This document shows, piece by piece, positions 13,671 to 24,845 of a DNA stretch of 64,000 bases. Numbering within the stretch: position 1 is the first letter of the stretch; each line of letters begins with the position of its first letter. Below the pieces are notes generated by a model. It was not told where the DNA came from and made no database searches. It worked only from the letters and a program-made list of their open reading frames with translations. A program made the position numbers and the translations under genes. This stretch comes from Drosophila persimilis. Lineage: Eukaryota; Arthropoda; Insecta; Diptera; Drosophilidae. The stretch spans positions 3,162,001 to 3,226,000 of the forward strand of contig NW_020825706.1 in the NCBI RefSeq assembly GCF_003286085.1, written 5' to 3'.

Positions 13671-15010
13671 ATTCTAGATTTTAAAATATGTGTGGCTTGC
13701 CTTTATAACGATAGAAAAAATAATGAAAAATAGATTTTGCAGGAAAATATAATATTAGAACTCAATATTTTCTCATAGATAAACATTTTGGCTCTTAATT
13801 TAATCTGAAATACATATAGAATCTCTCATTTACGATGCTCAGCTTTGGCGAAGAGTCATATGAAGGCATTATCTACCAATACACACAAAATCTTACATAC
13901 TATAGGAAATAACTCCCCCCCTAATAACCCTTCTGTTTCTCCGCTTATTTTTCTGTTCAAGCGCCTCAAACGTTGTATTTCTTTTCCTCCCATTGTAATC
14001 CTCATTTCCTAGGGTACATTTAGACACATAACAATCTCCTTTGATGAGTACCTCTCGGTCGTTATACACCACTCGGCAATCATCTTAGTTGTTTTTCTCT
14101 CCCTCTCACTCTCTTTGGCTTTTGTGTGACTTTGCATATTCCACTTTGGCTTGTAAAATTTATTAGAAATGGTTTGAAAAACTGTAAAGTCATGTGCCGA
14201 AGGATATGCAGGACACACTTGCACACCTAAATCTCGCCCTCCCCTTCAACCCCAGCCCCTACTATCTGTAACTCTGTCTCGCTTTCGCTCTGCTCTGTTC
14301 TGTTCTACTCATGCATATGCAAATTGCAATGGTTGGTGGCTGGCCCCCGATGTGTGACCCAGTTTGATTGTGGGCGTGTGTCCATCCACACCCCGTGTGT
14401 CTAAGCCGCCCCCTCCTAAAGCCCTTTCCTTGCCACACAATTCCTGCCGCCTGCCGCCTGCGTTTTGTTCCTCTCTCTCTCTCTGTGTGTGTGTGTATTT
14501 TTCCCCATTTTGTAGCTGGAGCTCTGTTGTTGCCACTTGCCCCATTGTCGATTGTTTTTGCTTGTTGATGCTTTTGCATGACAAACAAAAATTATAATTG
14601 CACTTGAAATTGGCACAGGGGGATGGAGGGGGGTTTCGGGGGTGTGCTATACGTACGTATTTGTTGTGTCAAGTGTTATCTCACACGAGAATTGTGCGAA
14701 ATCATTGAGATTATTTAAGAGCCTACATGCCGTCCCTGCAAACAGAACATTGAAGAACCTTGAACTATATAGATTAGGGATACTACTTTAACAAGGTCAG
14801 AAAGTCAGATAAGATATAAAGATACAGATGGGAGAAACTTGTACGAGAAACGTTGATGATAAGATACAGTTTCCCACTTATAAAGATACATAGCATAAGC
14901 ACAGATAAATATTTGTGGGTGAGTAATGAAGAAATCGTTTTTGGTGACCCCGACAAAAACCTTTCTCAGGGTCCACAATTTGAAGGCTCTTAGCTTTTTA
15001 TTTGGATTTT
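13671..15010. other. Gene-free stretch
   Basis: No supported gene. It contains a CT/GT microsatellite near 14,470-14,500, where opposing frames overlap, and otherwise unremarkable AT-rich sequence. Confidence 0.5.
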
Positions 15011-15300
15011 TATTTGTGTATAAAAATAGCATCTTTCAGATACATTTTAAAGCTTAAATAAACTAATTATTATATGTTAAGGATTTCAGATTAAATTGAC
15101 AGCCAAAAGGTTTATCTAAGAGATTTTATCTATGGATGAAAATAGTATCTTTCAGGTATATTTGAAGGCTTATATATACCAAGTATTATATTTTAGAGAT
15201 TTTAGATTATATTGAGAGCCAAAAGGTCTATCCATGAGATTTGATCTATGGATAAAAATAGTATCTTTTGAAGCTAAAATAAACCAAGTATTATTTGTTA
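15011..15300. repeat. 116-bp tandem repeat, about 2.5 copies
   Basis: The block ATAAAAATAGCATCTTTCAG starts at about 15,020. Close variants start at 15,136 and 15,252, giving two equal spacings of 116 bp. Each copy also carries a version of CAGCCAAAAGG(T)TTATC and a CCAAGTATTAT-like segment. Confidence 0.85.
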
Positions 15301-16444
15301 AAGCTTGGTATTTTTCCAGGATTCCAGCAGCTTATTAATAGAGGAATTTAGAAAGTGCTCAAGTTTATTTTTCGTTTATTAAAGAAACTCTAAAAGAGGA
15401 CTTAAAATATTTAAATAAAATATAAAATAATTAAATAAAATGTACATAAATTCAGAGTTATTTTTTGCAACATTTTCCCCATCTTTCTCTTTAAAAAAAA
15501 TGGGAGAATATTTAAAGAGATTGTGGAGACATCCTCCCTCTATAACATACACAGTTCTTAAGACCTGCTACTTCTCAAAAAAAAAAACCATTCAACTTCT
15601 CTATAGCTCCAGCATATTTTTCCTGTATTTTTCAAGCTAAAAATCGAGTACAAAATATTCTAGAATATTTTTTCAGAAACGCAAACCAACCCATAACAAA
15701 TTTCCATTGAAATTGGTTTCATTTAGAAGTATTTTGCACAAAATTTGATAGAAGAAATAATATTTTTCTTAGCACTAATGAAGTTTTATACATAAAATGT
15801 CAAATAAATTGAGGCAGAACCTTCCACCCCGCCCTCGCCGAACAGCTGATAAATAAGCCAAAAATATGTGCAGATACAGATACGGATACAAAACGTGTGC
15901 CCGAGTCAGATAGATGTATTGTCCAGCCTCCCCCGATTGCAATTTTCTGTGCAATCATCGTTCGATGCCAAAGAATTCACCTCGAACCAGGAATCTATAA
16001 GTATTTATGCAGATGGTTTCAGGGCAACATATCTTTGGCTTACACGCTCACACACACAAATGGGAATATTTAAATCTTTGTATCTGCAAGCGTATGTATT
16101 TCGTGTTTTTGTATTTCGGGTTTTTGTGTCAAACATATTTTCTCCTCTCTCTCTCTCTCTGGACCGTATCACTTTGACAAACATGCGGATTATCCTCGGA
16201 ATTATTAATTATTATATCTGCAAACACGAGCTTGGTCAGCTGTCCCCCGAGCTATGAGTGTGTGCGAGTGTGTATCTGTATCTGTGTGGGTGCTAACCAA
16301 AAAAGGCACTTTGTTGAGGGACCTGAAAACTGGAGGGATGACTAATTGGTAAGCCAAGTGAGAGATTTGTTAACTGAATTGTTTTTCGTGTGCGAAAGAG
16401 TTGGATTTTTTTGGGTAGGATTTCCAGTAGGATTGTTGGCTGGA

Positions 16445-16885
16445 AAAGATACTTTTTGTATCTGGTGTATGATTTTGAATATGAAGCGTAACTCAATCTA
16501 TCTATCTTTTGAAGAGGTTATATCTGTGAAAGTATCTCTGAAGTACGCTCTACCTACTTTTGTATCTTTTTATAGAAATATTCCAAAAGTAATTACTTCA
16601 ACTACTCTAATAATTGTACCTTTTGTTTGCCTGCTACGTTCAGATACTTTTGTATCTTTTGCACCCAAAAGCTACTATTTTAAGCCACGGATATGCAGAG
16701 TCGGCATCTTAAATCCTTACTTTTGAGCTTAGAATACTTTTGTATCTCATAAACTCATAATTCTTGGAAGTTTTCAATCCCAAAGATTGTGCTTAAGCTT
16801 CAGATTCTTTTGTATCCTCCTGCTCTAACTTTTAAGAGTTCTGCAGCCTTAAGATACTTTTTAGTTTTGTATCTTTCTGCGGCTT
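16445..16885. repeat. Dispersed GATAC-T(n)-GTATC motif cluster
   Basis: The dyad AGATAC-TTTT-GTATCT, or a one-arm variant, recurs about six times in 440 bases (for example near 16,448, 16,555, 16,642, 16,735, 16,806 and 16,855). Several spacings are near 90 bp. This could be a decayed tandem repeat or a cluster of a palindromic binding site. Confidence 0.6.
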
Positions 16886-18940
16886 CTACTCAAAGAAAAC
16901 TTCTTTGAGTTTTTGGGAGCATAGAACGAGTATGTGGTCGCCATTTGTCGTACGGCAGCCCATGCCCCCTGACTGCTAACCTCTACCACTGATTGTTAGC
17001 CCCTCCATACCACTCCTCTCTTTGATAGAGCCCCCCTCTCCTAATGCTTCTTTAATTTGCGCCTCTCTCTTGCCCCATGTGGTATGTGGAATGAGCTGCT
17101 AATGTGTTTTGGTGAATCCATTCCCTACCCTCTTCGGAAAAAGGCCCAACAACATATCACTTGACGCGCCTAATGAGTATACGAGGGGGGGTGGTTGGGG
17201 GGTGCGCGTTGAAGGGTCAACCACAGGGTGGGGTAGGGTATTACCCTCCCTTGTACTTTGACTAAGTTGCGGCCTACAGAAACATTTGTTACCAACAATT
17301 TATTAAGAATATTTCTTCGACTTTTTGTATATCAAACGTGGAAGAGGGCCTCCACTCTACAGATGCCCCCCCTGACACAGCTCTCCTTCGGCCCTCCCCG
17401 CCACCTTTCAACGGCTGTTCCACAAGAATTGCATTCAAAACAAACACAAGAAAAATCCCAGACAAAAGGCGTGGTATTGGTGGCAGGGGCAAAAATGTTT
17501 ATAAACAAAACACAGAAAGAATGCAGGGGGTGGGGTCGGGCCAGGGGGTGGGTGTTTGGGGGGGGAGTGCAACAAATAGGTAGAAAGTAGAACTGTAAAC
17601 AAAAATAAGAAGAGGTGCGAAAAAAATGCGTAAACAGAAAAAATTGCACCAACAGCAACAACAAAATGTAGACAGCAACATGCAAACGCGTACAGCAACA
17701 TACGAACATTTATAAATACGCAGCAGCATGTTGCTAAGGTATTTAAGCAACATCAACAAAGCAGGAAAACGAGCGCAAACGAGAGAGCCAAATGAACAGC
17801 CGAGAGAGAGAGTGAGAGTTCATTTTCGAACTCGAAATACGGGTGAGAGAGCACACGGTTTGTGTGCTTGTGTTTGTGTGTGTGCAATATGAAAAATAAC
17901 ATTGCATTTTCATTCGAAAGCCGGCTGCTGTTGTTGTTGCATTGTGAGAGAGAAAAAACAGCAGCAGCAGAGGCAAGGGCAGAGCCAGCAGCAGCATTGG
18001 GGAAAAAACTGTAAGCCCTGGAAAGCACTAAACTCCCGCTGCCACCCCGCCCAGGCCGCCACTCAGACATTGACCTTGATCATATTATGCCCTTGCTCTG
18101 GTAGAGAGGGGTATTACGACTTCTGCCAGATGTTGGGAATGGATAACGGAAGGGATACTGTACTAAAGGGGGACTTAGTCTATCATTTAAAGGCATCTAA
18201 AGGATACATATCTAAACATTCGGTTTCCTTAAAACCCAGACTTTCTGCTTTTTTCACGATGAAACCTGATTAAACATGAATTAAATTTGTTCTTGGTCTG
18301 AAAAAATCCAATTTTCACTTGAAAATTGATACCTAGAAATTGTTACAGTTGATTTGTGATTGAAAAACACAAAACATTTGTGCCAAGTGTTTTGGAAACC
18401 AGAGAAATTTATGAGTATTCCTGGGAGTCATTGCTCTCCGCAGACAGAAAACTATTTATGGTTTTATTATTGCCCCAATTACTGCCATGTTAACAAAATT
18501 TTAGCCATTTTATTGCCTTGTTAACAATAATTTAGACATTTTTTTGGTAGTCCAAAAAATCTGCTGGGCTTTGGGTAATATGATCTGGAGTTCGATAAGC
18601 AAAAATTTTCAATGGTTTTATTTAAGCAACATTCATGAAAACCCCCAAAATCAAGTCCCAAATCAAACAATTTAGAATCTCTTTGAACTTGCAACAAGAG
18701 CGAGCAGTTTCGGTTGCTCTCTTGCATCATCTGGCTCCCTCTCAGTTCATTTTCAACGCCGAAACACGATTGAGCACGATGCGACAGACGTGCACGAGCA
18801 TGTCTGCCTGCCTGGCTTGCCTGCCTGCCGAGCAACATGTTCGCAGGCAGCGCCAGCAACATTTGCAGGCGGGCGGTTTTTGAAAACACGGCCTTGCCGC
18901 CCGAATGAATGTATCTCACAAGCCGGCAACCAGTTACCGT
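16886..18940. other. Upstream region with GAGA-type elements
   Basis: No coding exon. GAGAG runs, the binding word of GAGA factor, cluster around 17,785-17,860 and 17,945-17,955, about 1 kb upstream of the Inr/DPE promoter. A second initiator-like TCAGTT lies at 18,742-18,747 but lacks a matching DPE at +28. The G/C-rich 18,780-18,900 stretch repeats CTGCCTG and GCAACA words. Confidence 0.45.
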
Positions 18941-18976
18941 TCAGTTTTTCCATCAACGTCACCGACATCGGACGTG
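18941..18976 (+). promoter_or_regulatory. Inr + DPE core promoter (TATA-less)
   Basis: TCAGTT at 18,941-18,946 matches the Drosophila initiator TCAKTY, which puts +1 at A18,943. GGACGT at 18,970-18,975 matches the DPE consensus RGWYVT and lies exactly at +28 to +33. No TATA box is seen 30 bp upstream. A perfect match at this strict spacing is unlikely by chance, and the A-rich leader that follows looks like a Drosophila 5'UTR. Confidence 0.75.
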
Positions 18977-19284
18977 GTGCGTCTCGCGTTATTTTCCACC
19001 TGAACGATCTGAGTTTTTGTCCAGCGGAATACGAAACATTTAACAACACAAGACTGAGTGAAGTGGAATTTATGAGGAAAAAAATAAAATAAAAAAATAC
19101 AACTAAAGATCAACGCGCGTCGTGCAAAACTCAATCAAGAAAAGTTTTGAAAAAGGAAAAAAATACCAGAAAAATTATATTGTGTTTAGTGTTTTGAAAA
19201 ATTCAAAAGAGATCAAAGAAAATACGAAATAGAACATAGTAAAAAAAAGCCCCAACCATTTTGGAGTATTATAGGAAATAGCGG
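18943..19284 (+). other. Probable non-coding 5'UTR exon
   Basis: Starts at the predicted +1 and ends at GCGG followed by GTAAGT, a near-consensus donor at 19,285. The 342 bases are A-rich and hold only short upstream frames. The next plus-strand acceptor with a good pyrimidine tract that leads into real coding sequence is at 24,430. If spliced to it directly, the frame of the membrane-protein gene meets a stop at 19,196-19,198 and no ATG before 24,606, so this exon would be untranslated. Linking this exon to that gene is inference; other 5' exons may exist. Confidence 0.55.
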
Positions 19285-22200
19285 GTAAGTGGAAAAAAGT
19301 GGATACAAAAGAAAACGAACCGAACCGAACCGAACGGATTACAGATCATAAGGTTGAGCTTCTGGTAGGCGATCGGTAAGCCGATTTTTGGCTTTAGAAA
19401 AAGTGTTTTCTAATCTTCAAAGTGCGGTGACTAATTGAAACGAAATCCCGAGGAAGTAGGGCCCATAAAAAGCGAAAGATTTATGCTAGAGGAAGTAGAG
19501 CAGTGAAAATTGGAATACCATTGGATTTCAGTGTTTATCTGTGTCTAGAATTACAAGCGATATCAGTTTTTATGGGACTTACGACATGTGATCCCCAAAG
19601 CAAGCCCACAACCAAAACCAAAACTCTTGAGGCAACCCAAGCGCATTTTCTCATAGATAGAATGTAAACAAATCATCTCTCGGTGGGGCTTTTGTTTGGG
19701 GCCCTGCAATGCGGTTCTTCTTCAAAGGTCCACAAGAAACCCGACAAAAGCCAGACAGAAACCGACTTTAATTATAACCAAATACTAGTTGGGGTTCCCG
19801 GGCGACACCTTTCTTTGACTTGGGCAAACATTTTTCATTCCAGTGTTCCAGTGTTCCAGTGTGTGTGTTTTTCTTATTTATTTGTAAATTTGTTTAAATT
19901 ATTAGCAAACCGAGCAACAAGTGCAACAACAGACAGTTCATTATTTCCAACAATTCTCCCTGTACTTCCTTTTTCGTGTTAATCCTTTGGTAAATATCTG
20001 CCCCCCTCTCCCTCTCCCACTGTCTGCAGCGTAACTCATAAATTCAAGCAAAATAAAATTTATGTTGCCGCCAAGACAGCGTGTGGCAGGGGAAGAGCGA
20101 GGTTCCAGATCGGCGATAAGATCTCTGATGCCGCATGTGTCTTTGCTTTTAAATGAGTTGTTAAACGGGAATCGTGGCCGCCTAAGATATAAATAATAAC
20201 CAAGAAGAGTGACTAAAGACAAAGGGGATACCCTGTAGGATTTAAACAAGAAAAATACCAATTCTCTACAGGAAATCCCTGTTCTGTTCTGTACTACAAT
20301 AATAACTCAATTTAGATTGCTCCAGGAAGAGCTCGTTCTAGAGTTTACTCTCTCTCTCCCTCTCTCTCTCTCTCTCTTTGCGGTCAATCGGTTGCAAGTT
20401 TGAGACCTTTTTTTGTTACCTGTTGGCAAATTGAATTTTAATTCCGAATTGAGTTTTACACATGTTAACCTTTTTTCCTACCTCTCTCTGAGAGCGAAGA
20501 GCGACGAGCCTTTATTCCACAGGATTTCCGTTGGCTGCCAACCTTTTTTCAATGAAATAATCCACCGTCCTGCCCGTCTAATTAGTATTCCAAAGTCGTC
20601 TGTTGTTTATAAACTTCATTTCTTTGTAGCTGAAACATAAATTTCCAGAAAAAAAAACGTTGTGTCTCAAACTTTAATTCTTTTTGAAAACTCAATTGGT
20701 GGCTACGTCTCTATTTGGATAGTACTTCTCCATCAGAACTCAATTGTTGAGGGGTGGGGGCCTGAGCTTCTGCTTGGGGAAGCGTGGGAAGTGGCAGTAC
20801 TGGGTAGTACTTTCCAATAGGCCTAAGCTACTTACAAGGTAAAGTCCTCTCTGTCTCTGTCTCTCGCGCCCCCCTGGCCAGGCAAAACCAGAAAGTATCT
20901 TATGCAAATAGGTCTTGAGGACAAGTGGAAGATGAAAAAGGAAGAAACGGGAGTAGAGGAGGTAGCGAGAGTAAGAAGCGAGAGGAAGAAGGAGAAGCAG
21001 GAGCCCAGGAGGAAGCAGGAGGGTAAAAAGTAGCTGTGGCCAAGCAAAAAAGAGATTATGAGAAACGAAAAAAAACGAAGCGAAGCACGAGAAAAGAAAT
21101 TGTAAATACAAAACAAAATATTTGTTATACGCTTGTAAATTTTTCTCGCGTGAAGCACAAAAGTAATGCCAAAGAGGGAGTAAAAGAAGGTAAAGGCAAA
21201 GGAAGAGAAGGAAGTGTGCAAAAGAAAAGCGAAAGCATAAGGCGATGGGCGGTAGGCCAGAGGAGGCGAAGGCTGATGATTTTCATGCCTCAGCTGGCGG
21301 CTGCCCGAAGGGAATGGAGGAGAGCGAACAACAAAAAAAACTTTATCGCAGTCCAGGCAGGACGTGCCCCTCCCCGCCCCTCATCAAAGTCTCAGCAATT
21401 CACAGTTCTACAGCCGCTCTTTCACGGTCTCTTCCTCTCCCTCTCCCCCTCCGTCTCGCTCTCTCTCTGCGTTAATGCTGAGTGACATTGATGTGACATG
21501 CCGTCATCTTCTCATTTCCTTGTACCCCCCGCACCACTCTCTTCCCGCTCAGCGCATTCTTTGCTTTATTTAAAAGTTTTCTTTTTGCGCTCTCTTTCTG
21601 TCTTAACGCCTCCAGGGGCGTGGCATAGAAGCACACACACACACCTTATATAACAATAGAGAACGGCCCCCCCCCCCACCCCTTGGCCCTGGCAAAATAA
21701 TAAATGATATGTAAACTAAGTCAAAAGTTGCCGTAGGTTTTTGAGGCGCCCCAGATCTGGCCATGCTGCCAGGCATTTACTATACAGATTAAAGTTTGGG
21801 CAGGGAAATGGAGAGAGATGAAAGTGGGCTTAATTAATTAATCAAAATTAAGAGCAAATTTTATAAATAAAGCTTAAGCCCTAGAGATACAGATAAAGAT
21901 ACAATATACACTCCAAGAAATCCACCAAGGAGACAAAAATCCTTGAGACTTTCCCTCAAAGAACCCTTAACCTTCAACGCTTCGAAGATGTATCTTTTCC
22001 AAAACCAAAACTACTTACAACTACTAATCCTCTCTCTCTCTCTCTCTCTAGAGAACACATAGATTTTTGCAACACAATCATGGCAGTAATTTCCAAGGCA
22101 TTTGTTCCACTTACCCCGGGCATCACCCGTGGTCTATAATATCTCAATAGAGAACCCAAAAAGATACTTAGATACATAGAATGGAACAAATTTTCTACCT

Positions 22201-24430
22201 GAGTTTCGTGTGTGCGTTTGAATTTTTGACCAAAAACTAGACGATGTCGCACCCATATCAATTTCCCTTCGAACGAGACCCAAAACGAATTAAAATTACA
22301 CATCGACGGTCCGACGGAGTCGAGGGAGATCCTTTTTGGTCTGAAAGAACATTTATCATTGTAGCTAATAAATGTGTTTCCCTTACCTGACCGACGCCCG
22401 AAGAACCCAATTCCAATTGAGTCATTTTCCATTTTTCCCCCCCTCGAGAGAGATATGAGGTTTGACTTTATCTAATTTTACCTTTCGTTTCTTTTTTACC
22501 AATCAAATAATTCTATTATAGAAATGCATATAAATTTCGGCTGGAACAGCTGTCCAATGCCTTCTTGTACTTGAGATCCAGCAATTGTCTTTTTGTCAAG
22601 TACTGGGTAGAATTTTGTTCGGGGGTTCCTATAAATCACAAGCGAAACGAAGCAGTGAAAGTGAAAGGAAAGAGTAGCCTTTAATTGGCCTTCAAGTGCT
22701 TGAAGGAATGGGTTGAAGTTGAGAGTATCTCGGAGGGCAGCTGTACCAGCTTTAAGACAATTATCTAAGTGCTTTCTGAAGGAGGAAAGAAACGACTTCA
22801 CTCGCTAATTGCCCAGAGAGGCTTTGATTTCCATTATCAGAGAGAGGGAGAGCCAGGGACCCGGCTGGCTGTCCATAACATTTCCGTTTTAACTGCCTTC
22901 TGGCCTGCCTGTGCCTTTTAGAATTGAAGGATAGACAGGACAGGACAGGACAGGACAGGAGGTAGAGGCAGAGCCAGAGGTTTTTCAGTCTCAGTCTCAG
23001 TCTCCGACTTAATCTCAAAACAAATCGATTTCGTTGACTCTGACTTCGTCGTTTCCTCTTTTAGCCTGAGAGATGGTCTACGTCTCGGTCTTCCAACACG
23101 ATTTATTTCATTATACTGGAGACGCTTTTCTTTTGCTTTTGCTTTTGCTTTTGTCTGAGTCAAAGTTAATCACCCAATGGGTCAGACAATTCAATCGATT
23201 TTCAAGATACACAGAGTGTATCTTAGTTGCTGAAAGGGAAACAGAGCTTTAAGATTTTTAGTAGAAGTTTTTCCTTTTTTTTTTTTTTTTCGATTTGCTT
23301 TGTTATTTATTAGTTTGCCGCTGAATCCGACTGCTGGAAGTTCAATTCAATTCAATTCAATTTTCCTTTTTACAGCATTTCATCTTTGACATGTTTTGTG
23401 TGGATCCCCCCGCCCCCTCCCCCTGCCACTGTCATTGTATCCAAGCTGCCAGTCTGCTCCTCCTCCTCCTCTCTTTCTTTTGCCTTTTCCTCCTGGTTTG
23501 TCGTCTTCGTTTTTAATATCTTTTAATCTCCAATGTCAACAGCGGCTTACATTTGATTGCAAGACAAGACACACACACACACAGGCAGATACATAGCCAC
23601 AGATACAAGCATTTTTTTGTTGTTGTTGTGAGAGAGATCTTATCAGAGAGCAATCGTCTTCTCTCTCTCCTCTCTCTGAATCTCTGAACTGTCAAGCTAA
23701 TTAAATGAAAACCAACTGTGGCAACATATGTTGTGGCAAGGCGGCATCAACCTTGGACTTGAGAGAGAAGAAAAAACCCACAGACGATGGCAGGGAAAAC
23801 CCCAACGAAAAAAAAAACAGAACCAAAGCCATAGCATAGAACCATCCATCAATCATCGGATCCTAACTCAATCTTCAACCCAAAAAAACAACGGCCGCAA
23901 AGGTCAAATTTCTCTTCTTTCCAATTATGATTTTCCTGCGGCCGAATGTGTGAAGAAAAAACACGCATAAAAGGATAAAGAGAGTGAGAGAGCGAGAGAG
24001 AGAGGGGCTAAAACAATTGCCCATGAGTCGACAGAAAATAGCCAGGGGAAGGACCAAAAATAGAAATAGGATATACAAAAAAAAAACAAAAGCACGACGC
24101 ACAAAGTAAATAAAAATAAAATGGCAAAAAACTGGCAACGCATTAAACAAAATCAATAAAAATTAACATTGGCGGAAGAGAGGGGTCGGGAAGGGTGTCT
24201 AGGTATTGTCCTAGGGGTAGGTGTTAGGGGTGGCAGCGCGTGCTGCTTGGGGCACCATTCCGTGTGTGGACTGGAATGGCCAGGATCAGGCTAATTATAG
24301 AAGATACGAAAGAGAGGAGAAATTGTTACGTGCAAGGACATCCATGTGTGAGATAATTGGCACGACAGGAAGGTCCTTCCATTCTAGCTTTGTGTCCTAA
24401 TCCGCATATCCTTTTTGCTTCTCTTTGCAG
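19285..24430 (+). other. Putative first intron (5'UTR intron)
   Basis: Bounded by GTAAGT at 19,285 and a pyrimidine-rich acceptor ending TTTGCAG at 24,430. Inside are CT/GA microsatellites (20,350; 22,025; 23,990), a short GGACA array near 22,935-22,960, a TTTTGC array near 23,130-23,150 and no supported exon. The intron boundaries are read from sequence; their pairing is inferred. Confidence 0.45.
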
Positions 24431-24605
24431 CTCCTTGAGAGGCCGCCGCCGACGGCTGTCCAGCGATGACAGCAGCAGCCTTTGGGCAGAGCATTTGACC
24501 CCAACCAAAAAAGAACACAGCCGAAAAGCCAAACAGGACTCCCTACCAAGGATTCCCCGAAACGCAAAACAAAAATTTTTGTGGGCCGCACCGATACGTC
24601 ACCAA
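24431..24605 (+). other. 5'UTR part of first coding exon
   Basis: Lies between the acceptor at 24,430 and the chosen start codon at 24,606. The frame is open through this stretch but contains no in-frame ATG, so it is leader unless an upstream exon supplies a start. Confidence 0.5.
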
Positions 24606-24845
24606 ATGTGGAAAATGTTGGATATCATGGATATGCCCTCCTCCGATGCGGACATCTTTATGTTCGAATGCGACGACTGTGCGGGGGGCATGTTGCCCAT
24701 GCCGCTGGCACCGCCGCCACAGTTCCTTATACCGCCGCCGCCGAGGCCGCCAGCGCTGGCCGAGTACACGGTGGTGCCGCAGGACTGCAACGACGAGCAG
24801 TTGGCCCAGCAGCAATGGGACAGCGATGTCTGCCAGGCAATGCCG
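24606..24845 (+). CDS. Coding exon 1 of the membrane-protein gene
   Basis: 80 codons from the chosen ATG, ending in phase 0 at CCG before GTGAGT. It encodes an acidic N-terminus (DIMDMPSSDADIF), a CDDC motif, a proline run around PPPPRPP, and the end DSDVCQAMP. Translated sequence upstream of 24,606 to the acceptor is basic and unlike the rest, which supports starting at 24,606. Confidence 0.85.

Noticed and set aside
18742-18747. Upstream TCAGTT as the main transcription start
   Set aside because: The bases at +28 to +33 do not fit the DPE consensus and there is no TATA box; kept only as a possible minor start.
24357-24605. N-terminal extension of the membrane protein from an ATG at 24,357
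   Set aside because: That ATG lies upstream of the strong acceptor at 24,430, inside the predicted intron; the extra residues are basic and unlike the downstream N-terminus, and 24,606 has a better start context.
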